In this document: piece by piece, positions 7,454 to 15,907 of the stretch | How the letters are laid out: each line of letters starts with the position of its first letter | How positions within the stretch are numbered: position 1 is the first letter of the stretch | Assembly (NCBI GenBank): GCA_025059545.1 | Contig: JANXDJ010000009.1 | Span: 1-34,456, forward strand | DNA length: 34,456 nucleotides | Direction: 5' to 3' | Source of the DNA: Archaeoglobaceae archaeon | GTDB taxonomy: Archaea > Halobacteriota > Archaeoglobi > Archaeoglobales > Archaeoglobaceae | Program-made: the position numbers and the translations under genes | Notes under the pieces: model-generated | Told to the model about the DNA's origin: nothing | What the model saw: the letters and a program-made list of their open reading frames with translations, nothing else | Databases searched by the model: none

Positions 7454-9034
7454 TTATTCTACGACAAAAAACATTTTTGCCTCTTCGACGATCTTTTCAA
7501 TCTCCTTTAAGTTCTTGAAAGGTCTATTTTTCATTATATCCGCAGACTTAGCACCAATCAGTGCTCTTAACTGATCCAATTTGGCACTATTCACGTTTAA
7601 CGGACTTTCAACCGCGGTTACACTTCTATATCCATAGTCTACAATTCTTGCATCTAAAAAAGTCCCCTTTTTGTATTCTCCGATTAACCCAACGAGTATC
7701 GGATAAGTTGCAATTTGCCTTGCAAAGCTGATCTTTCCCTCCTCCTCCACTCTCAAGTCCGTGATCTTTCTACCCTTTGGCAAAATCTTGCGAAGCATAG
7801 CATTGTCGATCTCTTTTCTGACTTTAATCTTAAAGGTGTTAAAATATCTTTTATGCTTTGAAAGCCTTCCATAGCCTTCTTTTTCCATTGGAGTCCCAGG
7901 AAAGATCTTCACTTGTCGTATGTTTATTCTTCTTATAAGCAAATTTCTTTCGAAAACTTCTTTCAAGAACTCAAAATTCTTTTCAAAAGTCTCCTTTGTT
8001 TCTCCCTTTAGTCCAATTACAAAATTCAAGCCCGGAAGGATCAGAGGGAGTCCGTTATAGCCCGGAGTTCTGCCATATCTGTTCATGATCTCAATTGCTT
8101 TCATAACTTCTTCAGCACTTGCACAAAGCGTGTTCTTTTTCATAACGATCTCGTCAGCACTTTCCAGACCAAATGCAGCAACGTTTCCAGGAGTTTGGTA
8201 AATTGCTACGGTTTTAATAATCTCCTTAGATTCCTCAGGATACTCTGCAATTGTTTTTGGATTTACATTGTCTAAGTGTAATGTTTTAATTTTTGGGCAA
8301 CTTTCCCAGATCGCTCTATGAAGCTGTTTCAACGCTTCTGGATTTGGCTTTGGAAAATCGAATTTGAAGTCCGCTAAGTATGTAAAGAAATCGGTCTGCT
8401 TTCCTAAGCGGAAGTGTCTTACACCCGAATCGTATAGGGCTTTAATCTCAAAAAAGACGTTTTGAGGATCTCTAACCTTTAGATTTTGAAATCTCTCAAT
8501 GCAGAAGGAGCACTTAGCCCAATAACATCCTCTATAAGTTTCGATCTCGCATATGACATTCGGAAATTCCGGATGCTGTTTTACAACTTCTGCACCGGCT
8601 ATTAAGAATTTGTCGAGATCGAATTCAATTCCAAATAGCTCGCAAAGTTTTTTTTCAAATGGAAACTCTATAACCTCAATTGAAGTATCCTCTAACCTAA
8701 CAAGATCGTCCTTTGAGAGTTCAAGATAGATCGGACCTAAAAGAATGTTTTTCTTTGCTAAGTTAAGCGAAAAGATCTCTTTTTTGCTAAGTGGATTACC
8801 ACCAAGATATTTTCCCGGGACAGCAATTCCAGCGATGATAAACAAAAAATCGAAGTCCTTTAACTCTTCTTTAAGCTTGTAATTCTCCCTAAAACTGTCT
8901 ATTGTCGTGTAAACCGTGGAAATTTCCATCGATTTCAACAATCCATATAGGAACCTTGGATATGGAGAGATGAATGGTGGAACGCCTAAGCAAGAGGGTT
9001 CATCAACGTAGCCATCGAGTATTAATGCCTTCAT
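7454..9034 (-). CDS. Radical SAM protein with C-terminal helix-hairpin-helix (COG1031 type)
   Basis: The protein has 526 residues. Residues about 1-150 form a Rossmann-like N-terminal domain beginning MKALILDGYVDEPSCLG. The radical SAM core follows, with cluster cysteines at 170, 175 and 178 (CYWAKCSFC) and downstream GKQTDFF, LHLDNVNP, FGLESADEIVMKKN and LPGLNFVIGLKGETKETF strands. The last 50 residues (LNVNSAKLDQLRALIGAKSADIMKNRPFKN) resemble a ComEA-like helix-hairpin-helix with a degenerate hairpin. The family is archaeal, with a suspected nucleic-acid-related but undefined substrate. The Cys spacing is CX4CX2C rather than the usual CX3CX2C. The ATG overlaps the stop codon of the nucleotidyltransferase gene, so the two are translationally coupled. 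Confidence 0.85.
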   Translation of the reverse strand: MKALILDGYVDEPSCLGVPPFISPYPRFLYGLLKSMEISTVYTTIDSFRENYKLKEELKDFDFLFIIAGIAVPGKYLGGNPLSKKEIFSLNLAKKNILLGPIYLELSKDDLVRLEDTSIEVIEFPFEKKLCELFGIEFDLDKFLIAGAEVVKQHPEFPNVICEIETYRGCYWAKCSFCIERFQNLKVRDPQNVFFEIKALYDSGVRHFRLGKQTDFFTYLADFKFDFPKPNPEALKQLHRAIWESCPKIKTLHLDNVNPKTIAEYPEESKEIIKTVAIYQTPGNVAAFGLESADEIVMKKNTLCASAEEVMKAIEIMNRYGRTPGYNGLPLILPGLNFVIGLKGETKETFEKNFEFLKEVFERNLLIRRINIRQVKIFPGTPMEKEGYGRLSKHKRYFNTFKIKVRKEIDNAMLRKILPKGRKITDLRVEEEGKISFARQIATYPILVGLIGEYKKGTFLDARIVDYGYRSVTAVESPLNVNSAKLDQLRALIGAKSADIMKNRPFKNLKEIEKIVEEAKMFFVVE

Positions 9035-10026
9035 CCGCCTTGGATCTTCGCATTACCCCCAATGATCGAGCCTACTAGCTGTATATTTCGAATTTCGCAT
9101 TTATCATCAACAATACTTCTCCAAAGCTTAACCTTTGAAAGCGTTGTGTTTTCAAAAACGATGCTCTCACTCACATCGGAGGAATCAATTTTACAGCCAT
9201 TGCCAACGAAAGTATAGGGACCAATTATGCTCCTCCCAGTGATCTTTGCACCTTTTCCAATTACAACGGGCTCAATTACTTTTACGGACTTCTCGATCTC
9301 TGCGGATCTATCAACATAGTGGTCAGTGTAGGTTTTGAATGCTTCAATATAGGAATCGGGATTGCCAACATCATACCAGTTTCCGTTAAATGGATAGCCA
9401 TGCACTTCTTCCTTCTGGCAGAGGTAGCTTATGAAATCTCCGAGGTTATCACTTCTCTTATTGCTTTCAACATATTCAAGAAGAATCTCAACACTTCTTT
9501 TCGGTAGCAAGTATAGACCTATGCCTATTAGAGTTGACGGAGGCTTCTCTGGTTTTTCATAAAACTTAACAACTCGCTCTCCTTCAAGCTCAGCAACACC
9601 GTATCTCTTTGCAAGCTCAAGATCTCCAACATCATACAAAGCCACGAGTGGTTTTTTAATACTATCAAATTTTTTATAGAATTCTCCTATAGAGAAAGCA
9701 AAAACATTATCTCCAGCAACTACGAGCAAATCTTCTCTTAGCTCTTTAGCAATTTCTGCGAGAGCTCTTACAGCACCAAGCTTTTCTTCTTCGTTTCTCG
9801 TGTTTTCTGCGATTACTTCTACTTTCTTACCTTTAGCCCACTCTATAAAATCTTCTTCAAACCTTTTATTAGTCGAAACAATTATAGGAATTTCAAGATC
9901 AATTATTTTCTCGTATACAAAGTCTATGATCCTTTTGCTTCCCAAGGGGAGTAATGGCTTCGCTCTCGTCTTCGTTATCGGCCAAAGCCTCGTTGCGTAT
10001 CCTCCTGCCATTATAACCGCTCTCAT
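9031..10026 (-). CDS. Sugar-phosphate nucleotidyltransferase
   Basis: This 331-residue enzyme activates a sugar 1-phosphate with an NTP. Residues 1-235 form the nucleotidyltransferase Rossmann domain, with the signature AGGYATRLWPITKTRAKPLLPLG at 7-29, including Arg13 and Lys23. VVAGDNVF is the metal-binding Asp site and FYEKPEKP the sugar-binding loop. Residues about 245-331 are a left-handed beta-helix hexapeptide tail (EPVVIGKGAKITGRSIIG). Glucose-1-phosphate thymidylyltransferase, UTP-glucose and mannose-1-phosphate guanylyltransferase activities all fit; I cannot choose among them. The ATG at 10026 is preferred over TTG at 10038 because it opens directly with MRAVIMAGG and lies about 25 nt from an AT-rich TATA-like box near 10049. 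Confidence 0.9.
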   Translation of the reverse strand: MRAVIMAGGYATRLWPITKTRAKPLLPLGSKRIIDFVYEKIIDLEIPIIVSTNKRFEEDFIEWAKGKKVEVIAENTRNEEEKLGAVRALAEIAKELREDLLVVAGDNVFAFSIGEFYKKFDSIKKPLVALYDVGDLELAKRYGVAELEGERVVKFYEKPEKPPSTLIGIGLYLLPKRSVEILLEYVESNKRSDNLGDFISYLCQKEEVHGYPFNGNWYDVGNPDSYIEAFKTYTDHYVDRSAEIEKSVKVIEPVVIGKGAKITGRSIIGPYTFVGNGCKIDSSDVSESIVFENTTLSKVKLWRSIVDDKCEIRNIQLVGSIIGGNAKIQGG

Positions 10027-10129
10027 TATAAGGATCAAAAGGTTAAAAAATAAAAATTTGTCGAAACTCGATATTTGGCTTATTGGATTCTATAAAAAAT
10101 TTGAATGTATAAGGTGTGTATAGAACAAA

Positions 10130-10138
10130 ATTTAAATT
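10130..10138 (+). promoter_or_regulatory. TATA box for the small membrane peptide and symporter operon
   Basis: ATTTAAATT is centred about 27 nt before the ATG at 10161. This is the leaderless spacing seen for other genes here and supports the very short ORF at 10161 as a real first cistron. Confidence 0.55.
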
Positions 10139-10160
10139 CTTTATCTCTCTGCATGAACAC

Positions 10161-10253
10161 ATGCTCGACGCATGGACTTGTTTCTTCTTAGTGATTGTGC
10201 TCAGTCTCGTAGTCACAGCGCTAAGCTTGGCTTTGAGCAGACCGGAGGGGTAA
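10161..10253 (+). CDS. Symporter small accessory protein (30-residue membrane peptide)
   Basis: The ORF encodes MLDAWTCFFLVIVLSLVVTA followed by ten more residues ending RPEG: 30 residues with one hydrophobic helix from about 5 to 26 and a short polar tail. Its stop codon is one base before the ATG of the sodium:solute symporter, and its last codons supply that gene's GGAGGGG Shine-Dalgarno sequence, so the two are tightly coupled. A TATA box lies 27 nt upstream. Small one-helix peptides that begin with a similar M-L-x-x-W-like stretch precede many prokaryotic sodium:solute symporters and are named symporter small accessory proteins. The expected role is in assembly or regulation of the transporter; this is inference from position. 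Confidence 0.75.
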   Translation: MLDAWTCFFLVIVLSLVVTALSLALSRPEG

Positions 10254-10254
10254 G

Positions 10255-11751
10255 ATGTTACCGCAACCAAGTAACATGGATTTTGGATCTTCAGCTATCT
10301 TCTTAGTGTTTCTACTTGGACTAAGCATCGCTGTAGGTTTTATGTCGAAAAAGAAGAGTGAAACTTTCAACGCCTGGCTTGCTGGAAGTAGAAATTTCGG
10401 TCCAGTAGTGACAGGATTGGCTTTAACTGCTACATGGCTAAGTGGCTGGGCTTGTCTTGGACTTATGGGTATCGTTTACACCTTTGGATGGTCCGGAATG
10501 TGGCTCGCAGGAGTATGGACTCTCGTTGGAATAATTCCCACGGTTACCATTTTCGGACCAAGGCTAAGAAACAGATTTGAGCAAATGAAGGCTACAACGG
10601 TTCCGCAGCTTGTAGGAGCCATTTATGACAGTAGGAGTGTCGCAGCAGTAGCCTGTTTGATCTATGTTGTTTTAATGGTGGTTTACTCAGTAGGACAATA
10701 CAAGGCTGCAGCGACCGCTTGGCATATAGTCACTGGAACTCCCTGGGAACTCTCAATTTTCGTTTCTGCAATCGTTATGGCAGTTTACATGGCAGTTGGC
10801 GGTTACACTGGGACACAGTGGGCATTGGCAATTCAGGGAGTGTTTATCGCCTTCGCATGCTCTCTCCTGGGTATAATGGCTCTTGCAATGGTAGGCGGTC
10901 CTGAGGGACTGAATCTGGCTTTGGCTCAGCAAGATCCAAGGCTTGTTGAACCTTTAAGAGCGGATTTAACTGCAAAACCGAATCTTCAGTTTGCAGCAGA
11001 TCTAATTGGACTTACAGCAACTCTTGGCTTGTTCGTAACTATGGCAGTCGGATTTCCACACAACGTTGCACGCTTCATTGGACTTAGAAAGATCACGAAA
11101 AGGGATCTGACGATCATGACTCTCGTTGTTTTTATCACAGCTTCGATCCCATGGTTTAATCTGATCACTGGATTATCTGCAAGAGCAATGTTCGGAGCGG
11201 AGCTTTTCAACGTTGCTGCTGCGAAGCAAGATTCAGCTGGACCAATGATGGCTTTAGCCCTTGGAGCCCCAATCTCTGGCTTTTACGTTGCAGCAGTTTT
11301 CGCTGCAGCAATTTCCACACTCGCAGGAATGGTTCTTGTGATGTCTGGAAGTCTCACAAGAGATCTTATTCAGGTTTTAAAGCCAAACCTGAGCGATAAA
11401 ACTCTTCTCAATACCGCAAGAATTCTTACGATCCTATTCAGTCTTATTCCAATTACATGGGTAATTATCCGCCCGCCAGATCTTTTGGCTTATCTCATGG
11501 CTGGCGCAGCGGTAGGGCTTGGATGCATATTTTTCTACACTCTTGCAGTCTCGCTATTCTGGAAAGGAGCACATAAGCTTGGAGCAATGGCTTGCATGCT
11601 TTATGGATTTGCTATGACTGCCATTGGAGGTTATTATGTCTACACCGTTGCACAGTGGGGTTGGGGCAATTGGTGGTGGGCTACTTTTGTAGGCTGTGGA
11701 CTCTGCTACTTTGTATTCAGCAAGATCGGAAGAATGAGAAGCAAAAGGTAA
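10255..11751 (+). CDS. Sodium:solute symporter (SSS family)
   Basis: This 498-residue polytopic membrane protein has about 13 hydrophobic segments and belongs to the SSS/LeuT-fold family (PutP, PanF, ActP relatives). Characteristic features are the N-terminal SETFNAWLAGSRNFGPVVTGLALTATWLSGW segment, with the Na+-site region of helix 1, and a GFPHNVARFIGLR loop. Helix 8 has FAAAISTLAGMVLVMSGSLTRDL, whose Ser/Thr residues resemble the second sodium-site residues. The substrate is not predictable from sequence alone; an organic acid or amino acid is most likely. The ATG at 10255 has a well-spaced GGAGGGG Shine-Dalgarno sequence and follows the small peptide ORF by one base. Confidence 0.92.
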   Translation: MLPQPSNMDFGSSAIFLVFLLGLSIAVGFMSKKKSETFNAWLAGSRNFGPVVTGLALTATWLSGWACLGLMGIVYTFGWSGMWLAGVWTLVGIIPTVTIFGPRLRNRFEQMKATTVPQLVGAIYDSRSVAAVACLIYVVLMVVYSVGQYKAAATAWHIVTGTPWELSIFVSAIVMAVYMAVGGYTGTQWALAIQGVFIAFACSLLGIMALAMVGGPEGLNLALAQQDPRLVEPLRADLTAKPNLQFAADLIGLTATLGLFVTMAVGFPHNVARFIGLRKITKRDLTIMTLVVFITASIPWFNLITGLSARAMFGAELFNVAAAKQDSAGPMMALALGAPISGFYVAAVFAAAISTLAGMVLVMSGSLTRDLIQVLKPNLSDKTLLNTARILTILFSLIPITWVIIRPPDLLAYLMAGAAVGLGCIFFYTLAVSLFWKGAHKLGAMACMLYGFAMTAIGGYYVYTVAQWGWGNWWWATFVGCGLCYFVFSKIGRMRSKR

Positions 11752-11780
11752 AAATTTTATTCTAAATCTTAACTTTTTTC

Positions 11781-11963
11781 ATGGTTAGGAGAGCTGTTGT
11801 CGATCGCAGAAAATGCGCTTATTGCGGAGCATGTGTTGCGGTTTGTAATTTTAACGCAAATGAGCTTATTGAAACTTTTCTCGAGATCAACGAAAACTGC
11901 AATGGTTGTGGGATCTGCATTAAAACTTGCCCGGTGGGTGCTTTGAGTTTAATGGAGGTGTGA
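11781..11963 (+). CDS. 2[4Fe-4S] ferredoxin, probable partner of geranylgeranyl reductase
   Basis: This 60-residue ferredoxin has two cluster motifs: CX2CX2CX3C at 12, 15, 18 and 22 (followed by Asn rather than Pro), and CX2CX2CX3CP at 40, 43, 46 and 50. It lies one base upstream of a geranylgeranyl reductase gene with a GGAGGTG Shine-Dalgarno sequence at the junction. In Methanosarcina a neighbouring ferredoxin is known to supply electrons to geranylgeranyl reductase for lipid saturation, so the same role is likely here. A TATA-like AATTTTAT at 11753-11760 is about 25 nt before the ATG, immediately after the symporter stop codon, so this two-gene unit has its own promoter. Confidence 0.9.
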   Translation: MVRRAVVDRRKCAYCGACVAVCNFNANELIETFLEINENCNGCGICIKTCPVGALSLMEV

Positions 11964-11964
11964 T

Positions 11965-13131
11965 ATGTTCGATCTCGTAGTCGTTGGTGCTGGACCCGCA
12001 GGAAGCATGGCTGCGAAGACTTCTGCAGAGAGAGGTTTGAACGTGCTTCTCATTGAAAAAAGACAAGAAATTGGCACTCCAGTGAGATGTGCAGAAGGAA
12101 TAAGTAAGGAATCACTTAGGAGATTTGTTGAAATCGATAAGAGATGGATCGCAGCAGAGGTTATTGGAGCTAAAATATACGCTCCAGACATGACTGAAGT
12201 CGTAATGGCTGAAGAAATGGCTGGAAATGAAGTTGGATTTGTTCTCGAGAGAAAAATCTTCGACAGACACCTTGCAAGGCTTGCTGCAAAAGCTGGGGCG
12301 GAAGTTATGGTAAAAACGACCGCCTTGAGTTTTGAAAGAACGCAGAATGGTTTAAGGGTTAAATTAAAAAGGCTTGGAGAGGAGTGGGAAGTAGAAACAA
12401 AGCTTCTTATTGGTGCGGATGGAGTTGAGAGCAAAATTGGTAGAATGGCAGGAATAATAAAGACACTAAAGATGAGCGAGATCGAGAGCTGTGCCCAGTA
12501 TCTAATGTCAAGTCTCGACATTGATGAGAATTACACATACTTCTACCTTGGGAATGAATTGGCTCCCGGTGGTTATGCATGGATTTTTCCGAAAGGGGAC
12601 AGATCTGCAAATGTAGGAATTGGCGTTCTGCCTTCGATTGCGAAAATGCCCGCAAAGTATTACCTTGATAGATTCATTGAAAAGGTTGGGTTAGAAGGTA
12701 AAATAGTGGAATTCGTCGCAGGTGCGGTTCCTGTTTACGGCGAAATTGCTACCGCAGTTACGGACAACATAATGCTCTGTGGAGACGCAGCTTACCATTC
12801 AGATCCGATCACTGGTGGAGGAATTGCAAATGCTTTGAGTGCTGGTTATCATGCTGGTTTGGTCGCTTCGGAAGCGATTGCAAAGAAGAACTTTTCTGCA
12901 GAGTTTTTGAGAAGATACGATGAGCTCTGGAAGGTTGATTTCGGTTGGAAGTTGAGGAGAAATAAAAAGCTACAAGAATTCTTCCTGAAACTCGATGACA
13001 AAACTCTAAATAGCCTTGCAAAGAGTATTGCGGATAGGAAAATAGAGGAAATGAGCGTTCAAGCGATCGTTGTTGAGCTTTTGAAAAGCAACCCCTCGTT
13101 GAGTGAGTTTCTTAGTGACATATTTACATGA
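11965..13131 (+). CDS. Geranylgeranyl reductase (archaeal lipid saturation)
   Basis: This 388-residue FAD-dependent oxidoreductase hydrogenates the geranylgeranyl chains of archaeal ether lipids or their precursors at the membrane. The N-terminal Rossmann motif [10 protein letters not shown] is at 5-14. PVRCAEGI (39-46) contains the conserved Cys of the family. IGADGVES, the substrate-cavity motif [10 protein letters not shown] and the FAD motif [17 protein letters not shown] follow. The C-terminal 80 residues are helical. Homologues from Archaeoglobus and Thermoplasma are biochemically established reductases. Together with the upstream ferredoxin it forms a two-gene lipid-saturation unit. 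The length is normal. Confidence 0.92.
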   Translation: MFDLVVVGAGPAGSMAAKTSAERGLNVLLIEKRQEIGTPVRCAEGISKESLRRFVEIDKRWIAAEVIGAKIYAPDMTEVVMAEEMAGNEVGFVLERKIFDRHLARLAAKAGAEVMVKTTALSFERTQNGLRVKLKRLGEEWEVETKLLIGADGVESKIGRMAGIIKTLKMSEIESCAQYLMSSLDIDENYTYFYLGNELAPGGYAWIFPKGDRSANVGIGVLPSIAKMPAKYYLDRFIEKVGLEGKIVEFVAGAVPVYGEIATAVTDNIMLCGDAAYHSDPITGGGIANALSAGYHAGLVASEAIAKKNFSAEFLRRYDELWKVDFGWKLRRNKKLQEFFLKLDDKTLNSLAKSIADRKIEEMSVQAIVVELLKSNPSLSEFLSDIFT

Positions 13132-13200
13132 GAATTTATATATTACACATCGAAATATAGAAAAGTTTAAATGTAAACATTGTAAGATTTTTAAGGATAG

Positions 13201-14530
13201 ATGAGGGTAGATTGGAAGGAGCTACTTGACAAAGCGCTTGCAGGAGTCTACCTCATTAATAGAGGGGGAAATTTCATCTATTTGAATGATATAGTTGAAA
13301 AAGCCACTCGATATTCCAAGAAGGAGCTTTATAGGATGAATATAATTTCAGATCACTTTTCATGAGGACTTGGAAAAAGTAAAAGATTATTTGAAAAGGG
13401 TTTTTAGCGGAGAAACTGTTTTCTATGAGGTAAGATATGTGCGAAAAGATGGAGAAGTTCGATGGATGAGGGGTTTCTCTTCTCCAATCAATATAGAGGG
13501 AGGAATTTACGCTCTTGGAAACTGGATCGACGTCACGAGAGCTAAAAGACTTGACAGTGAACTTAGAAATCGAGAGGAATTCTACAGAGCACTCATCGAA
13601 GAAAGTTTAACTCCTGTATACATAGTGCAGGAAAGGAAGATCTTGTACGTTAATAGAGCCTTTGAGAAACTTGTAGGCTATTCGAAAGAGGAAATTCTTG
13701 GAAAAGAATTTTTTATGCTTCATCCAGAAGATCAAAAGCACGTAGTTGATAGATATCTCGAAAGAGAGGGCAGTCTTAGGAATATAGAAACTTACAGCTT
13801 TAGGATTGTGAGAAAAGATGGTAAGATAAGATGGATCACTGTAAGACCTTCAAGAATCACCTACAGTGAAAAACCCGCAGTTGCTGCAACCGCTTTAGAT
13901 ACTACCGAAATACATGAGCTCAATGAAGAGTTAAGGAAAAGAGCGGAATATCTTTCGCTCTTAAACAGTATCCTAAGGCACGATATAGCTAATGCTATCA
14001 CAACGATCTCTTTGGCTTTTGAATTAGAAGACCCAAATCTAAAAAATCGTGCCCAAGAAAGGTTAGAATATATCTCGAGGCTCATAAGTGATGTTCGAAA
14101 GCTGGAATCGGCAATAGATATAACAAAACCGATAAATTTGGCTGAATTAGCCAAGGATCTTGCAAAAAGGTATCCAATTGAGTTAAAAGTAGAGGATGTC
14201 TTTGTTAACGCAAACGAAGGATTAAGCATAGTATTGGAGAACATCGTTAGCAACGCTTTTATACATGGTGGAGATAACGTAAAGGTTGTCCTCGAAGCAT
14301 ATATAAACGATAAATGGGCAATTTGTAGAATTTCCGATAATGGAAAGGGTATTCCAGATGAGATCAAGCCAAAGATCTTCGAAAAGGGGTTCTCTACAGC
14401 AAATAGAACGGGAATGGGTTTATTCATTGCGAAGTGGCTAATTGATCTATATGGAGGTAAAATAGATGTAAAGAATAAAGAGCCCTCAGGAGCAATTTTC
14501 GAGATTAGGCTACCTATTTTAGAGGATTGA
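13201..14530 (+). pseudogene. PAS-PAS sensor histidine kinase interrupted by one frameshift
   Basis: An ATG ORF at 13201 runs 54 codons to TGA at 13363. The rest of the protein continues in another frame to 14530. Removing one T from the TTTT run at 13357-13360 joins them into a 442-residue kinase whose first PAS domain reads naturally through the join (ISDHF then HEDLEKVKDYL). Domains are PAS 1 (about 10-120), PAS 2 (about 128-240, MLHPEDQKHVVDRYL), a phosphoacceptor helix LNSILRHDIANAI, and an HATPase domain with NIVSNAFIHGG, DNGKGIPDEI and GMGLFIAKW. There are no membrane segments, so it is a cytoplasmic sensor. From the TTG at 13370 onward 386 residues stay open and might still be made. 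It could be a sequencing error, a recent mutation or phase variation. No response regulator is adjacent. Confidence 0.82.
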
Positions 14531-14903
14531 CTTTTAATGCATTCTCAATTTTGCTCTGATCCATCTTCTCTATGCTCGCAATGGATTCCATGAGTTTTTT
14601 ACCCCATGTTTCGAGAGATTTAATTAAAATCTTCTTGAACTCTGGAAATGGAATCGGCTTGTAAAGATACCTATATCCCCCACTCCTTAGAATTCGATAA
14701 TCCCTTTCTATCAATCCCTTTTCAAGCAACCTTTGGATGGATTTGTAAACAGTGCTTTTGTCCTTGCCAACTGACTCTGAGATCTCTTCAATTGTGGCGG
14801 GATTTTTATTTAGCAAAGCTAAATATACCTCAAAGTCCAGACAGCTTATATCGAGAGCACATTTAAGTGTGCATCGTAAGTGATCTTCGCATTTGAACTC
14901 CAT
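14514..14903 (-). CDS. TrmB-like winged-helix regulator with Cys-rich N-terminus
   Basis: This 129-residue protein has a winged helix at about 22-85: FEVYLALLNKNPATIEEISE, then KDKSTVYKSIQRLLEKGLIERD. The layout is like the TrmB/GbsR-type regulators of archaea. The first 21 residues hold Cys5, His8, Cys11, Cys15 and Cys21, which could bind a metal or an Fe-S cluster or form redox disulfides. The C-terminal helices (about 90-120) probably dimerise. The gene is convergent with the broken histidine kinase (17-nt overlap) and divergent from mptA. A TATA-like stretch near 14926 is about 24 nt upstream of the ATG. The target is unknown. Confidence 0.78.
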   Translation of the reverse strand: MEFKCEDHLRCTLKCALDISCLDFEVYLALLNKNPATIEEISESVGKDKSTVYKSIQRLLEKGLIERDYRILRSGGYRYLYKPIPFPEFKKILIKSLETWGKKLMESIASIEKMDQSKIENALKVNPLK

Positions 14904-14980
14904 GAGAAAAATCTTCCGAGATACTTTTTAATCTTTCGCTAAAATCGAAACTTTGAAATTCTTCCAAACTTAAAGATTTT

Positions 14981-15907
14981 ATGCTTCCAGACATTCAACT
15001 TTTGAGACCTCAATTTCCAATTGAGTTAAGCAGAGTTGGCGTTACAGGTATAAAGAAGCTTGTTCAGGTTATAAGGAAGGGTAAAAGACCAATCATTCTA
15101 ATTTCTACTTTTGATGTCTTCGTCGATCTTCCTTCACACCTAAAAGGTGTTAGCTTGAGCAGAAACTTTGAGGTGATCGATGAAGTGCTTGAAGATCTCA
15201 CCGCAGAACCTATTGGAAATATCGAAGAGCTTGTGGTTAAGATTGCTGAAAATCTACTGAAGAAGCATGAATATGCCACTAAGTCAGAAGTTTCGATGAC
15301 TTCGGAGTATATAATGCGGAAGATTGCACCGATCAGCAATCAAAGAACCCAGGAAGTCGTGAAGATCTTCAGCGATGCGACTATTTCGAGAAATGGTGAA
15401 AAAGCGGTTTTTGTTGGGGCAGAGGTTAGCGGAATTAATGCTTGCCCTTGCGCTCAGGAGCTTGTTAAGGCAAAAGCTGTAGAGAGAATTTCAAAGCTTG
15501 GATTTAAAATTGATGAAATCGAAAAAATACTCGAAGTTGTGCCAATTGCTTCCCACAACCAACGTGGAAGAGCAAGAATTAAGGTTCAGGTTAAGGATAA
15601 CTTTAGAGTTTCAATAGCAAAGCTCATCGAGATCGCTAAATCTGGAATGAGCCAAGAGACTTTTGAGATCCTAAAAAGGGAAGATGAACTTGAGATCGTT
15701 GAAAGAGCCCACAAAAGACCAATGTTTGTCGAAGACAGCGTTCGAAAGATGGCTGTAGAGCTACTTAAAGCTTATCCAAATGCTCCAAATGACTTAATTG
15801 TATTTCTTAGGCAGGAGAATGAGGAGAGCATACACCAACACAATGTAGTGGCTGAGAGAATTGCAAAGATTGGCGAGCTGAGAAATGAACTATCTTGTAA
15901 TTCTTAG
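14981..15907 (+). CDS. mptA: GTP cyclohydrolase MptA (FolE2 type)
   Basis: MptA converts GTP to 7,8-dihydroneopterin 2',3'-cyclic phosphate, the first step of the archaeal tetrahydromethanopterin pathway, using Fe(II). The 308-residue protein starts [25 protein letters not shown], matching the family N-terminus. It carries the metal and active-site segment [12 protein letters not shown] (about residues 144-155) and the downstream [12 protein letters not shown], which contains the conserved His. The C-terminal [19 protein letters not shown] is also conserved. Tetrahydromethanopterin use fits Archaeoglobales. Its 3' end overlaps the next gene by 23 nt, so the two are likely cotranscribed, although their functions appear unrelated. 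Confidence 0.92.
   Translation: MLPDIQLLRPQFPIELSRVGVTGIKKLVQVIRKGKRPIILISTFDVFVDLPSHLKGVSLSRNFEVIDEVLEDLTAEPIGNIEELVVKIAENLLKKHEYATKSEVSMTSEYIMRKIAPISNQRTQEVVKIFSDATISRNGEKAVFVGAEVSGINACPCAQELVKAKAVERISKLGFKIDEIEKILEVVPIASHNQRGRARIKVQVKDNFRVSIAKLIEIAKSGMSQETFEILKREDELEIVERAHKRPMFVEDSVRKMAVELLKAYPNAPNDLIVFLRQENEESIHQHNVVAERIAKIGELRNELSCNS

Noticed and set aside
11949..12521. Long minus-strand ORF of 190 codons
   Set aside because: It lies entirely opposite the ferredoxin end and the well-conserved geranylgeranyl reductase and has a Ser/Leu/Ile-rich shadow composition with no domain.
13357..13366. Programmed frameshift in the histidine kinase
   Set aside because: The site is only a TTTT run with TGA in the zero frame. 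No stimulatory structure or slippery heptamer is evident, and histidine kinases are not known to use this.
13861..14427. Minus-strand ORF of 188 codons
   Set aside because: It is the antisense shadow of the histidine kinase HisKA/HATPase region, with no start signals or recognisable motifs.
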